This document shows, piece after piece, positions 35,206-45,214 of a stretch of DNA of 64,000 nucleotides (position 1 is its first letter; each line of letters starts with the position of its first letter). The notes under the pieces were generated by a model that was not told where the DNA came from, ran no database searches, and saw nothing but the letters and a program-made list of their open reading frames with translations. The position numbers were made by a program, and so were the translations under genes. The stretch is from UBA7803 sp041395905 (GTDB lineage: Bacteria > Pseudomonadota > Gammaproteobacteria > Pseudomonadales > Azotimanducaceae): contig JAWKZP010000003.1 in NCBI GenBank assembly GCA_041395905.1, forward strand, positions 340,820 through 404,819. The letters run 5' to 3'.

Positions 35206-35292
35206 GTTGCCCCCGGTCAGTGTGTCGTTTGCAGGCCCGTGGATTTATAGTGGATTCGCCATCCGGCAGCAAACGGGCCAGCGCCGCAGACC

Positions 35293-36936
35293 ATGGAAGC
35301 CGACGCCAGCGACTCTCATTCCACCCTCTCACCCCTGCGCATCGGGACATTCCGCGACCTCTGGTTTGCCAGCATGGCATCCAACTTCGGCGGCCTGATT
35401 CAGGGCGTCGGCGCCGCCTGGCTGATGACCTCAATCGCCGAGTCCGCCGACATGGTGGCGCTGGTGCAGACGTCCACGACGCTGCCGATCATGATGCTGT
35501 CGCTGGTGGCCGGAGCCATCGCCGACAGCTTCGAGCGACGGCGCGTGATGCTGTTCGCGCAGCTGTTCATGTTCACCGTCTCAGCCTGCCTCGCCACCGC
35601 CGCCTGGTTGGGCTGGATCACCCCCTGGGTGCTGCTCGGGTTCACATTTCTGATCGGCTGCGGCGGCGCGTTCCACAATCCCGCGTGGCAGGCGGCTGTC
35701 GGCGACGTGGTGCCAAGGGAGAAGATCGCCGCCGCCGTGCTCCTGAACAGCGTCAGCTTCAACGTCACGCGCAGTGTCGGGCCGGCGCTCGGCGGTGCCA
35801 TCGTCGCCACCGCCGGAGCCTTCGCGGCATTCGCCATCAACACGGTCAGCTATCTCGGCCTGATCACGGTGCTCTGGCGCTGGCGGCCGGATCTGCCGCC
35901 GCGCACCATGCCGCGCGAGAACCTGGCCACGGCCATGACCGCCGGCGTGCGCTACGTGGCCATGTCGCCCAACATCGTCAAGGTCATGGTGCGCGGCTTT
36001 GCCTTCGGGCTGACCACCATCGTCGTGCTCGCGCTGCTGCCCCTGGTGACCCGCGATCTGCTGCAGGGCGACGCCCTGGTGTACGGCAGCCTGCTCGGCG
36101 CGTTCGGCGTGGGCGCGGTAGCCGGCGCGTTCATTTCCCGCCCCGCGCGTGAGCGGCTGTCCAACGAGCACCTGGTGCGCTGGTGCTACCTGGCATTCGC
36201 GCTGAGCGCGCTGGCCGCCGCGGAGAGCGCCACTGCCTGGCTCACCGGCGCGGTGCTCATCGTCGCCGGCGCCGCATGGGTAATGGCCCTGTCGCTGTTC
36301 AACACCACCGTGCAGATGTCCACGCCGCGCTGGGTGGTGGGCCGCGCGCTGTCGCTGTATCAGATGGCCATCTTCGGCGGCATGGCGCTGGGCAGCTGGT
36401 GCTGGGGCCACGTGGCGGAAGGCTTCTCGGTGGAGATCGCCCTGCTCGGCTCGGCCGCGGCAATGCTGGCGGGTCTCGCAATCGGCTGGTGGATACCCTT
36501 GCCCGCACGGGAAGCGCTCAACCTCGACCCGCTCAACCGCTGGCAGGAACCGCGCACCACGCTGGAAATCCAGCCGCGCAGCGGCCCCATATCCATCTCC
36601 GTCGAATACCTCATCGCGGAAGCCGACGTCGCCGAGTTTCTCCAGGCGATGACAGAACGCCACCGGATCCGTCGCCGCGATGGCGCCTATCACTGGACGT
36701 TGATGCGCGACATGGAAAACCCGCAGCTGTGGACCGAGAGCTTCGAGATCCCCACGTGGGTGGAATACGTCCGGCTGCACAGCCGTACCACCCATGCCGA
36801 CGCCCACGTGGGCGATCGCATCCGCGCGCTCCACGCGGGCGACGGTGCGCCGCGCGTGCGCCGAATGCTGATCCGCAATCCGGCCAGAGCCCGCGCGGAA
36901 GCACTGGCCCTGGAGACTCCGGATCTTCAGCACTAG
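35293..36936 (+). CDS. MFS transporter with C-terminal antibiotic-monooxygenase-like domain (MFS_3/DUF894)
   Basis: A 547-residue protein. Residues 10-410 are a twelve-helix MFS permease (DLWFASMASNFGGLIQGVGAAWLMTSI at the start and GAIADSFERRRVM in the 2-3 loop). About 130 soluble residues follow: SVEYLIAEADVAEFLQAMTER, then RDGAYHWTLMRDMENPQLWTE. This tail resembles an ABM-type dimeric alpha-beta barrel, a known architecture of the MFS_3 family. It is an exporter of unknown small molecules. The start ATG at 35293 is well placed for the first helix. Confidence 0.88.
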   Translation: MEADASDSHSTLSPLRIGTFRDLWFASMASNFGGLIQGVGAAWLMTSIAESADMVALVQTSTTLPIMMLSLVAGAIADSFERRRVMLFAQLFMFTVSACLATAAWLGWITPWVLLGFTFLIGCGGAFHNPAWQAAVGDVVPREKIAAAVLLNSVSFNVTRSVGPALGGAIVATAGAFAAFAINTVSYLGLITVLWRWRPDLPPRTMPRENLATAMTAGVRYVAMSPNIVKVMVRGFAFGLTTIVVLALLPLVTRDLLQGDALVYGSLLGAFGVGAVAGAFISRPARERLSNEHLVRWCYLAFALSALAAAESATAWLTGAVLIVAGAAWVMALSLFNTTVQMSTPRWVVGRALSLYQMAIFGGMALGSWCWGHVAEGFSVEIALLGSAAAMLAGLAIGWWIPLPAREALNLDPLNRWQEPRTTLEIQPRSGPISISVEYLIAEADVAEFLQAMTERHRIRRRDGAYHWTLMRDMENPQLWTESFEIPTWVEYVRLHSRTTHADAHVGDRIRALHAGDGAPRVRRMLIRNPARARAEALALETPDLQH

Positions 36937-36997
36937 AACGGGCCAGAGGATGCTTCATGCTCGGGCAGACTGATTCGCCAGGGTTGCAGCGCGGTTG

Positions 36998-37810
36998 ATG
37001 CCGATCCTCAGCAGACTGCAATCCTGGCGCCGCGCCAGGATGCTGGCCAGGCACCCGCTCGATCCCGAGCTGTGGCAGACGGTCGTCACCCGTACCGACG
37101 TGCTGCGGGGGCTTGGCAGCGACGAGCTGACGCGGCTGCACGATCTCGCCACCCTGTTCGTTCACGGCAAGACGTTTTACGCCACCCACGATCTCGTGAT
37201 CGACGACTACGTGCGTATCGCGATCGCGGCCCAGGCCTGCCTGCTGATTCTCAACCTGGACAGCGCAGGCCGAACGGAGGTGTATCCGGGCTGGAGATCG
37301 ATCATTCTCTACCCGGGCGCCTTCGTGGCCCGGCACGACTTTCGCGACGAGGTGGGCATCGTGCACCAGCGGATCCTGGCGCTGGAAGGCGAAGCCAGCC
37401 CGCATGGCCCCGTCGTGCTGTCGTGGGAGGACGCGAAGCCGGACCACGCACACGGCGGCGACGGACGCAACGTGGTCCTGCACGAGTTTGCGCACAAGCT
37501 GGATTATCTCGACGGCACCGCCAACGGCCATCCGCCGCTGCACGCGGACATGTCTACCAGCACCTGGGCGGCCGTGTTCGCTGCGGCATTCGCCCACCTC
37601 ACCCGTCAGCTCGAGCATCATCAGCACCCGGCTCTCGATCCGTACGCGGCAACGAATCCGGCGGAGTTCTTCGCCGTGGTGACCGAGGCTTTCTTCGCGA
37701 CGCCGCTGCGGCTGCAGCACCTGTTTCCGGACGTCTACGATCAGCTCGTGCTCTACTACCGACAGGACCCGGGCGCACGGCTTCGAGGCACAAATGCCGG
37801 CCGGATGTGA
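36998..37810 (+). CDS. mtfA: MtfA-family zinc peptidase
   Basis: A 270-residue M90 metallopeptidase, like E. coli MtfA, which binds the repressor Mlc and links to the glucose phosphotransferase system. The zinc motif is LHEFAHKLD (His152, Glu153, His156) with a downstream acidic ligand in NPAEFFAVVTEAFF. Family features YPGAFVARHDF and GPVVLSWEDA come before. Length is normal. The first ATG of the open frame at 36998 is used; a TTG lies one codon earlier. Confidence 0.9.
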   Translation: MPILSRLQSWRRARMLARHPLDPELWQTVVTRTDVLRGLGSDELTRLHDLATLFVHGKTFYATHDLVIDDYVRIAIAAQACLLILNLDSAGRTEVYPGWRSIILYPGAFVARHDFRDEVGIVHQRILALEGEASPHGPVVLSWEDAKPDHAHGGDGRNVVLHEFAHKLDYLDGTANGHPPLHADMSTSTWAAVFAAAFAHLTRQLEHHQHPALDPYAATNPAEFFAVVTEAFFATPLRLQHLFPDVYDQLVLYYRQDPGARLRGTNAGRM

Positions 37811-37845
37811 GAGACTCGCCAGGTCGTACCTGCGAGAGGCTGCCA

Positions 37846-38526
37846 ATGGATCCGATGGTGATGCTCGGCATAGCCGCAGTGGTGATCCCCTCGATCACCA
37901 GCCACGAAGCGGCCCACGGCTTTGCCGCGGATCGTCTGGGCGATGACACGGCGCGCTCGCTCGGCCGCCTGACCCTGAACCCCATTCCGCACATCGATCC
38001 GTTCCTCACCGTGCTGCTTCCCGCGCTGCTGCTGCTGATGGGATCGCCCATTCTGTTCGGCGGCGCCAAGCCCGTGCCCGTGAGGGTGCAACGCCTCCAT
38101 CATCCGAGGCGCGACTGGGCCATCGTCGGCGCAGCCGGACCGCTCACGAACCTGCTGATCGCGGTCGCCCTGTCCATGGTTGTACTCATCGCGGTTCGGA
38201 TCTTCGGATTCACACCGGAATCCGTGCTCATACAGGTGTGCGCGGTAGGCATCTACTTCAATGTGCTGCTGTGCGTATTCAATCTGGTGCCGATTCCGCC
38301 TCTGGACGGATCGAGGGTCGTGCAGCTGTTCCTGTCGGATCGGGCCCTGGCCGCATACCACAGACTGGAACGCTTCGGACTGCTGGTGATCGTCGCGCTG
38401 CTCGTTCTGTTCCCGACGGTGCAGCTGCTGCTGGCCATGCTGGTCAGGGACGTGACGCTCGCGATCACCGTGCCGTTCGGCATTGCCGAGATCGTCGAAG
38501 CCGGCCTGCAGAGCCTGTTCCGCTAA
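37846..38526 (+). CDS. Site-2-protease-type M50 membrane metalloprotease
   Basis: A 226-residue polytopic protein with the catalytic HEAAH at residues 20-24 in the first helix and the third ligand in NLVPIPPLDGSR. The rest is hydrophobic, giving about six membrane segments. This is the short M50B group that lacks PDZ and CBS domains; its substrate is unknown. It follows mtfA by 35 nt and converges with the next gene, overlapping it by 4 nt at the stops. Confidence 0.9.
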   Translation: MDPMVMLGIAAVVIPSITSHEAAHGFAADRLGDDTARSLGRLTLNPIPHIDPFLTVLLPALLLLMGSPILFGGAKPVPVRVQRLHHPRRDWAIVGAAGPLTNLLIAVALSMVVLIAVRIFGFTPESVLIQVCAVGIYFNVLLCVFNLVPIPPLDGSRVVQLFLSDRALAAYHRLERFGLLVIVALLVLFPTVQLLLAMLVRDVTLAITVPFGIAEIVEAGLQSLFR

Positions 38527-38978
38527 CGGCCGCGCAGAGCGCCGGCCGCGGGATCCGGAGCGCCGTCGATCCTGCTCAAACGAACGACCAGCGTGTGCTC
38601 GTCGCAGGGCGCCAGAAATCGGACCCAGCGATCCGCCAACCCGTACTTTGCCCGAAGCAGCCCGTCGATGGTCGGGTGCGGGCCGGGCACGGCCCTCGCA
38701 TCGTATCGCTGCGACCGGCCATTGCGTTTCAGCTCCACCTCGCGCGCCTCCCGAAACAACTGATGCCAGCTCTCTCCTGTGCTGTGAAGCCAGACGGAAC
38801 CTTCGTGGTCCACCGCCCAGAGCCGCCGGGCGTGTGATTTGCCGTCAGCGTCGGTGGTCACCAGGACGACCACCTCCCTGCCGATCTCGATGAATGCCAG
38901 GTGGGCCAACGCGGCGGCCACCAGCAGCCCCAGCACGGCGGCCATGATGAGCACGATGGTCATGGATCTGCTTCTCAT
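38523..38978 (-). CDS. Membrane-anchored protein with a flavin-reductase/nitroreductase-like soluble domain
   Basis: A 151-residue protein with one N-terminal helix (TIVLIMAAVLGLLVAAALAHLAFI) and a soluble part beginning VVVLVTTDADGKSHARRLWAVDHEGSVWLHS. This part resembles split-barrel proteins of the deazaflavin/pyridoxamine-oxidase type, where a small strand-rich domain binds flavin or F420. The assignment is tentative. ATG 38978 has AAGG close by; ATG 39005 and 38963 are alternatives. It converges with the M50 protease. Confidence 0.6.
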   Translation of the reverse strand: MRSRSMTIVLIMAAVLGLLVAAALAHLAFIEIGREVVVLVTTDADGKSHARRLWAVDHEGSVWLHSTGESWHQLFREAREVELKRNGRSQRYDARAVPGPHPTIDGLLRAKYGLADRWVRFLAPCDEHTLVVRLSRIDGAPDPAAGALRGR

Positions 38979-39205
38979 CCTTGGTCCAGTTCGGCGATTC
39001 CTCATTCTGACACGCGGGCCGGCAACCGGTCAGCCCAAGGGGAAACCCCAAGGCACGGGTGTATGCTTGTCCCGGTCGCCCGCCGGGGACGCGTCGCGGA
39101 GGCGCCGGCAGGTCTCGCGCGCTGGTCGCTCGTTCTGGCGATCGCCCAGCGGGATGATTAGCATCGGCCTGCAGAGTCGAGCCGGAATCCACGAGGAGAG
39201 CACTC

Positions 39206-40237
39206 ATGAGCTACGCTGCCAACGAACCGCTGGAGCGCTGGTTGTCCCGGGAGACCCCGGAAGAGGTTCTGGAACCCGAGCTCCCCATCGTCGATCCGCA
39301 CCATCACCTCTGGGACATCCGCACGTTCACCACCGAGCCCTACGCGAGCTTCGAGCAGAAGGTATACCTGTGCCAGGAGATCGCCGACGACATCCGCCTG
39401 TCCGGGCACAACGTCCGCCAGACCGTCTTTGCGCAGTGCGGCGCCTTCTACCGGGCCGGCGGCCCGGAGCCCATGCGCTGCGTGGGCGAGACGGAATTCG
39501 TGCACGGCATATACGCCATGAGCAACTCCGGAATCTACGGCGACACGCGCTTGTGCGCCGGAATCTTCGGCAGCGCCGACCTGCGTCTGGGGGCGGCCGT
39601 GGAGCCGGTGCTGCAGGCACACATGGCAGCGTCCCCCAACTTCCGCGGCGTGCGCACCGCGTTTCCCGGAGATCTCGACGACACCTTTCTGCAGGGCTAC
39701 GCGATGCTCGGCCGGCACGGACTGAGCTTCGACAACTGGTCGCCCGACTTCGATCGCCTGCCGCGCCTGGCGGAGCTCGCGCGCAGGAACACCGACGTCA
39801 CGGTGATCGTGAACCATCTGGGCGGCAGAGTGGATCCCCATGCATCCCCGGACGTGGTGGCGCGCTGGCGCGCGGGCATAGACGCCGTTGCCGGATGTCC
39901 CAACGCGGTGCTGAAGTGCGGCGGCGCGCAGATGCGAGTGGGCCCGTGGGAGCCGCCCTATCACATGCACCAGGCGGCCTCCCCAATGAGTTCCGAGGCG
40001 CTGTGTGAGCTGCTGTTTCCGTTCTACCAGTACGCCATCGAGGCATTCGGGCCCAATCGCTGCATGTTCGAGAGCAACTTTCCAGTGGACAAGGAGTGCG
40101 TCTCTTACCGCACGCTGTGGAATCTGTTCAAACGGATCGCGGCGCGCCTTGGGCTGAGCCCGGCCGAGAAGGCGGCCATCTTCAGCGGCACGGCGGCGCG
40201 CGTGTATCGGTTGCCCACGACGGAGGTGCAGTCATGA
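39206..40237 (+). CDS. Amidohydrolase-2 family TIM-barrel hydrolase
   Basis: A 343-residue metal hydrolase or decarboxylase. VDPHHHLWD (residues 29-37) is the entry metal motif with two His, VIVNHLGG is the third strand, and FESNFPVDK near the C terminus is the family acid motif. The family includes 2-pyrone-4,6-dicarboxylate lactonases and decarboxylases. It opens a four-gene plus-strand operon and its TGA overlaps the ATG of the alcohol dehydrogenase by 4 nt. GAGGAGAG upstream of ATG 39206 supports the start. Confidence 0.88.
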   Translation: MSYAANEPLERWLSRETPEEVLEPELPIVDPHHHLWDIRTFTTEPYASFEQKVYLCQEIADDIRLSGHNVRQTVFAQCGAFYRAGGPEPMRCVGETEFVHGIYAMSNSGIYGDTRLCAGIFGSADLRLGAAVEPVLQAHMAASPNFRGVRTAFPGDLDDTFLQGYAMLGRHGLSFDNWSPDFDRLPRLAELARRNTDVTVIVNHLGGRVDPHASPDVVARWRAGIDAVAGCPNAVLKCGGAQMRVGPWEPPYHMHQAASPMSSEALCELLFPFYQYAIEAFGPNRCMFESNFPVDKECVSYRTLWNLFKRIAARLGLSPAEKAAIFSGTAARVYRLPTTEVQS

Positions 40238-41232
40238 ACACCATGCGCGCTGCGCGCCTGGTTGCACCAGGCAGAATCGTCTGCGAGGACGCGCCGCTAT
40301 ACGAGCCGCAGGACGGTCAGGTCGTCGTCCGCTCGCGCATGGCGGCGATCTGCGGCTCGGATCTGCACCAGGTTTTCTACGACATGCTGGCACCTACGGC
40401 ATTGCCCGCGGAGCCCGGCTGGCCCGGCCACGAAGGCGTCGGCGAGGTCATCGAATCGAGATACCCCGGGCTGAAGGCTGGCGATCTGGTGCTCACCGTG
40501 CCGGGCTATGGCTTTCAGCGCTGCTTCGCCGACTTTCAGACCCTGCCCGGGCACTGGTGCCTGCCGCTGCCCGCCTACGACGGGCCGGTTGAGGACCTGC
40601 TGATGGCGCAGCAGTTCGGCACCACCATCTACGCGCTGCGGCGGGGCAACATGGATTTCATCGGCAAGACCGTGGCCGTTCTAGGTCAGGGTTCTGCAGG
40701 GCAGTTTTTCGCCTGGCAGGCCAGGCAACTGGGCGCCGAACGGGTGATCGTGGCAGATCTCTCGCCCGCGCGACTGGCACAATCACAGGTCTTCGGCGCC
40801 GACATCGCAGTCGAAGGCGACGCGGACGGCAAGGCCATTCGCGAAGCGGTGATGGACTCGACCGGCGGCAAAGGCGCGCATATCGTCATCGAAGCCGTCG
40901 GCCGCCGCGAGACCATTCAACACGCGGTGGACATCGCGCGGCCGTTCGGCAACCTGGTGTTCTTCGGGCTGCCCGATACCAGTCAGGCGGTACCGTTCAG
41001 CTATGCGAAGTTCTTCATGAAGCAGCTGAAAATGTACGCGGTGGTCGGCGCCCAGGCGGAAGAGGACCTGAGCTCCTTTCACAAGGCGCTGGACTGGATC
41101 GCCCGGCGCGAGATCGACGTCAGCACCATGGTCAGTCACCGCCTGTCGCTGGAAGCCATCGACCGGGCAATGCTGCTGGCCCACGAACGCGATGAGGACG
41201 CGCTCAAAGTCACCCTCACGTTCGACCAGTGA
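40234..41232 (+). CDS. Zinc-type MDR alcohol dehydrogenase
   Basis: A 332-residue medium-chain dehydrogenase. CGSDLHQV and GHEGVGEV carry the catalytic zinc ligands, and VLGQGSAGQFFAWQA is the Rossmann motif. The four-cysteine structural zinc loop is missing. It would oxidise an alcohol or reduce a carbonyl with NAD(P). It is coupled to the amidohydrolase by a 4-nt overlap and followed by an LLM flavin oxidoreductase after 78 nt, so it belongs to one catabolic unit. Confidence 0.88.
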   Translation: MNTMRAARLVAPGRIVCEDAPLYEPQDGQVVVRSRMAAICGSDLHQVFYDMLAPTALPAEPGWPGHEGVGEVIESRYPGLKAGDLVLTVPGYGFQRCFADFQTLPGHWCLPLPAYDGPVEDLLMAQQFGTTIYALRRGNMDFIGKTVAVLGQGSAGQFFAWQARQLGAERVIVADLSPARLAQSQVFGADIAVEGDADGKAIREAVMDSTGGKGAHIVIEAVGRRETIQHAVDIARPFGNLVFFGLPDTSQAVPFSYAKFFMKQLKMYAVVGAQAEEDLSSFHKALDWIARREIDVSTMVSHRLSLEAIDRAMLLAHERDEDALKVTLTFDQ

Positions 41233-41310
41233 GCAGGCGTTTACGCAGTTCGCCAACCAGGTAACGGGCGCGCAGCGGCTCGTTTTCCAGAATCACGAAG
41301 GATCGACATC

Positions 41311-42288
41311 ATGTCCCGCCTCAGCTACCAGATTCCGAACTTCACCTATCCGGACACGGCGCCGGATCAGATCTTCGACAAGGTCGTCACCCAGGCGAAA
41401 GCCGCGGAAGCCGCCGGCTTCGATCGCGTGATGGTGATGGATCATTTCTATCAGCTGCCCATGCTGGGCGCACCTGATGAGCCCATGTTCGAGTGCTACA
41501 CCATCCTGGCAGCACTCGCCCAGCACACGAAGACCGTGCGGCTCTCCGCGCTGGTGACGGGAAACACCTATCGGAACCCGGCGCTGCTGGCAAAGATGAT
41601 CACGACGCTGGACCACGTCTCCCACGGCCGGGCCACGCTCGGCATCGGCGCCGGCTGGTTCGAGCAGGAGCACACCGCCTACGGGTTCGAGTTCGGCACC
41701 CTGGGCGAGCGCTTCGAACGGCTCGACGAGGCGCTTTCGATCATTGCGCCCATGCTCAAGGGCGAACGGCCGACCGTGGCGGGAAAGTTCTACTCGACGA
41801 AGGAAGCGATCAACTCACCAGCACCCGTCGCACCGATCCCCATCATGATCGGCGGGCAGGGAGAGAAAAAGACCCTGAGGCTGGTGGCCAGATACGCGGA
41901 CGAATCCAACCTTACGGGTGAGGTCAAGGACATTCCGAGAAAGCTCGACGCCCTGAACCGGCACTGCGAGGACCTGGGCCGCGACCGCGCCGGTATCTCC
42001 GTGACCAAGATGCTCATGGTCGCGGTGGCGCCCACCATGGAACAGGCCATCGCCGATCTGAACGCCGTGGCCGCGGCGAAGGGCTGGAACAACGACATGG
42101 TCGCCATGGCACGCCAGCTGCTGATTTTCGGTGACCCGGATACCGTCGGCGAGCAGATCGCCGAGGCCATGCGCCACGGTATCGATGGGGTTGCCCTGAA
42201 CCTCCCCGCCAGCGGCCACGACCCGGAACGCATCGCTCTGCTCGGCGAGGTCGCGCAGAAGGCCATTGCCGCGTCCGGGCGGAATTGA
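41311..42288 (+). CDS. LLM-class F420/FMN-dependent oxidoreductase
   Basis: A 325-residue luciferase-like TIM-barrel enzyme. The N terminus has YQIPNFTYPD and KAAEAAGFDRVMVMDHFYQLP, then LGIGAGWFEQEHTAYGFEF, APIPIMIGGQGEKKTLRLVARYAD, all typical of the F420-related LLM group. In proteobacteria such enzymes may use FMN instead of F420, so the cofactor is uncertain. It stands third in the operon beginning at 39206. Confidence 0.87.
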   Translation: MSRLSYQIPNFTYPDTAPDQIFDKVVTQAKAAEAAGFDRVMVMDHFYQLPMLGAPDEPMFECYTILAALAQHTKTVRLSALVTGNTYRNPALLAKMITTLDHVSHGRATLGIGAGWFEQEHTAYGFEFGTLGERFERLDEALSIIAPMLKGERPTVAGKFYSTKEAINSPAPVAPIPIMIGGQGEKKTLRLVARYADESNLTGEVKDIPRKLDALNRHCEDLGRDRAGISVTKMLMVAVAPTMEQAIADLNAVAAAKGWNNDMVAMARQLLIFGDPDTVGEQIAEAMRHGIDGVALNLPASGHDPERIALLGEVAQKAIAASGRN

Positions 42289-42295
42289 ACGGGCT

Positions 42296-42928
42296 GTGAG
42301 CCGCATCAGGGACAGCGTCAAGGATCAGCTGCCCGCCGTGATGCTGACCCTGCTGAGCATCGTGCAGGCGCTGGCGCTCGAAATGCTGTGGACCCGCCTG
42401 CACGAAGTCGACGCGCTCTACCAACCCGGCTGGCCCGCGGCAACCCTGTGGGCCCAGATGGCGGCCAACTTCGGGGGCATCATCGTCATCTGGGTGGTTT
42501 ACGTGAGCACCGTCATGCGGTTCCGCTGGGTTCCCGCAATCAGCGACTCGGTGTACCCGTTTTTCATCGGCATCGGCGAGCTCGTGCTGATCGAAACCTC
42601 GGGCCCAGAGCTCGTCGGCGTCTGGTTTCTGATCATGGCGCTCATATTCGCCGTGATGAACTGGGTCTCGCATCACACCCTGCGCCGCGCACGGCTCGAG
42701 CCAGAGAACGAATGGTTCTTCCGGCACGTGGGCCCGGCCAGGTTCCGGGATTTCCGCGCCGCAGCTGCGATCGTCGCCGTGCTCTCCGGTTACGGTGTCG
42801 GCGCTCTGCTGCTGGATGCGCCTGCGGTCGTGAATCTGGCAGCCGTGCTCGCGGTCAATGCACTTCTGCTGAGGCAGCTGTTCGAAGCCTCGGCGTTCTG
42901 GGAACGATCGGTGCAAAGCGTCGATTGA
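42296..42928 (+). CDS. Polytopic inner membrane protein of unknown family
   Basis: A 210-residue protein with five or six hydrophobic stretches (about 14-36, 55-75, 82-102, 105-125, 150-170 and 175-195). No known motif is recognised. GTG at 42296 is chosen as it lies 7 nt after the LLM stop and leaves no extra non-hydrophobic leader. It may be a transporter or a membrane anchor for the operon it ends. Confidence 0.6.
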   Translation: MSRIRDSVKDQLPAVMLTLLSIVQALALEMLWTRLHEVDALYQPGWPAATLWAQMAANFGGIIVIWVVYVSTVMRFRWVPAISDSVYPFFIGIGELVLIETSGPELVGVWFLIMALIFAVMNWVSHHTLRRARLEPENEWFFRHVGPARFRDFRAAAAIVAVLSGYGVGALLLDAPAVVNLAAVLAVNALLLRQLFEASAFWERSVQSVD

Positions 42929-43013
42929 GCGCGGAAAACACTGACAGGACGCGCACCGCAAAGCGTCCGTGCGGGCGCCCGGCCCGGTAGGCCAGGCGCC
43001 GGGCAGAGTCGGC

Positions 43014-45206
43014 CTAGATCACTTCCTCGCGCTCCTCGATCCGATAGCTCAGATCGTACTGACTCAACGGCAGCTCCCGCACCCGGGTGCCGGTGGCGGC
43101 AAACACCGCGTTGGCCAGTGCCGGCGCGACGCCGGGCGTGCCGGGCTCGCCGGCGCCGCCCATGGAGTGGCCGCTGTCGATGATGTGCACGTCGATCTGC
43201 GGCGCGTCTTTCATCCGCACCATCTGGTAGTCGTGGAAATTGGACTGCTTGACCGCACCGTTCTCGATCTCGATGTTGCCGTAAAGGGCGGCGGTCAGAC
43301 CGAAGATGATGCCCGACTCCATCTGTGCCGCCAGCCCGTCCGGGGTCACCGCCATGCCGGCGTCGACGGCGCAGACGACGCGATCGACCTTGACGGCGCC
43401 GGCGTTCACGGTGACGTCCACCACCTGGGCGACGATGGTGCCGAACGATGAGTGGCAGGCATCCGTGGCCCTGACCAGGCGTTGGGCGGCGCGCCCCAGT
43501 CCGCCATGTTGGCCGCCGTTTCCAGCATCGCACTGGTGGTGTGGCGCGTCACAGCTGGCGGCGGAACCTGAACGGGTCCTTGCCGGCCGCGTACGCCAGC
43601 TCGTCCACGAAATCGATTCCGGTGAAGAAGCCGTGCTGCAGTGGTCCACGCTGCGCCAGGCCGAAACTGCATCGGGCGGGTGAACCTGACGTGGGTGAAC
43701 ACGCTGATTCCGCTACGGGCATAGGTCGGCGCCTCTGCGGTCGTGCTTGTCGACGGCGATTCCTCCAGTGTTGTTCAGTCCTGATCGCTCAGCGGCCGCC
43801 CGGAAGCGACTGACGATGGCTGGCCGATAGAAGTCGTGGCGGATGTCTTCCCGCGCGACCAGATCAGCTTGACCGGCGCCTCGCAAGGCGCAACGGGCGC
43901 CGGCCTGCAACGGCAGCATCAACGGAGCGGCGCCCGAAACCGCCACCCATGTAGTGATTGCACGGTGACGTTCGCAGGCGTTTCAGGCCCAGCGCTTCGG
44001 CCACCGAATAGCGCGTGCCGAGGGGATTCTGGGACCCGATCCACACCTCGCAGCGATCGCCGTCGATGGCCACGGTCGCGTTCATCGGCTCCATGCAGGC
44101 ATGAGCCAGGTACGGCACGCGATAGGTCGCCTCGACCGTGCGCGCAGCCCCGGCGAACGCCGCCGCCACGTCGCCCTGCCGAGGTCGACCTCGTCACCGC
44201 CGGCCTCGGCCGCGCGCCGCATGTCGGCATCGAAGCGCTCGAAGATCTCGGCCTGGGTGACGCTGCTCTGGGCCGGCTGGGTCCAGGTGACGTCGAGCCG
44301 CGCCATGCCTGTCACGCCAGTAGCTGCTGGCAATGACGGCCACGGGTGTCCTTGGAGACGGACCACCTCCGAGACGCCCGGCACCGCCCTGGCGCCGGCG
44401 TCCACCGCCGCCACTTTCGCACCGAACACTGGGGCCGACGTGATTGGTGGCCACCTGCATGCCCGGCACGCTCACGTCGATGCCGAACTGCCGAGCCGTC
44501 GACCTGGATGGAATTGTCGTTGCGCGACGCCAGGCCCGCTGACGCGGAATTCGCCCGGGTCCTGGAGTTTCGGCGAAGGCGTGAGCTCGCCGGCGACGCG
44601 CGGCAAACGCTGCGAACGGGCGCTGCGGCCGCTGTTCGCATGCATCGATCTGCCCCTCGCGGGGATCGAGTTCCGCCGACCTGGCACGTCTGGTGGTGTC
44701 CGGTGGCAGCGCGATCAGCATTTCGCGCGCGGCCGTTCCGGGCAACGCGATGCCGCGCTGGCAGGCGCATGCCTATGCTGCCGCTGGCGATCTGGTGCAG
44801 ACATGGCTTCAGCAACAGCAGCAACGCACCGTCCAGCGAGCCGACCAGCACCGACGGTACCTCGCACCACCGGCGCGAGAAGCCCTGCCCAGCCGGCTGG
44901 CGTACTCGTCGTCTGCCGGCGCCTCCATGAAGGACATTCTCCCAGCGCGCGTCCAGCTCGTCCGCCAGCATCTGCGCCAGGGCCGCCCGGTGCCCCGGCC
45001 TCCATTTCTGAATGCGGCACGATGGCCGTCACCCGGTTTTCCGGGTCGATCTTGACCCAGGCGTTGATCAGCTGCCCGTCACCCCTGGTGACCAGCGGCG
45101 CCAGCTTGGCGCACGATGACCGGGTCGGATGGCGACGCCCACCACGGGCGTGCCGCCCGCCACCACGCCGGTGGGTGATGAAGGCGCGTCGTGTCCACTT
45201 ACCCAT
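43014..45206 (-). pseudogene. iorB: Isoquinoline 1-oxidoreductase-type molybdenum subunit (iorB), multiply frameshifted
   Basis: The length (2193 nt) equals that of a full IorB, but the frame changes at least ten times. Pieces in the right order are MGKWTRRAFIT at the start (45206), AKLAPLVTRGDGQLINAWVK, LADELDARWENV, FGIDVSVPGMQVAT, TWTQPAQSSVTQAEIFERF, YLAHACMEPMNATVAIDG, NHYMGGGFGRRS, IRHDFYRPAIVSRFRAA, ANMADWGAPPNAW, and VVCAVDAGMAVTPDG to EEREEVI at the end. The last 430 nt are clean. The enzyme would be a periplasmic molybdopterin hydroxylase. Substitutions are few, so decay is recent or the sequence has local errors. A strong GGAGGTG remains before the start. Confidence 0.85.
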
Positions 45207-45214
45207 GCTGCACC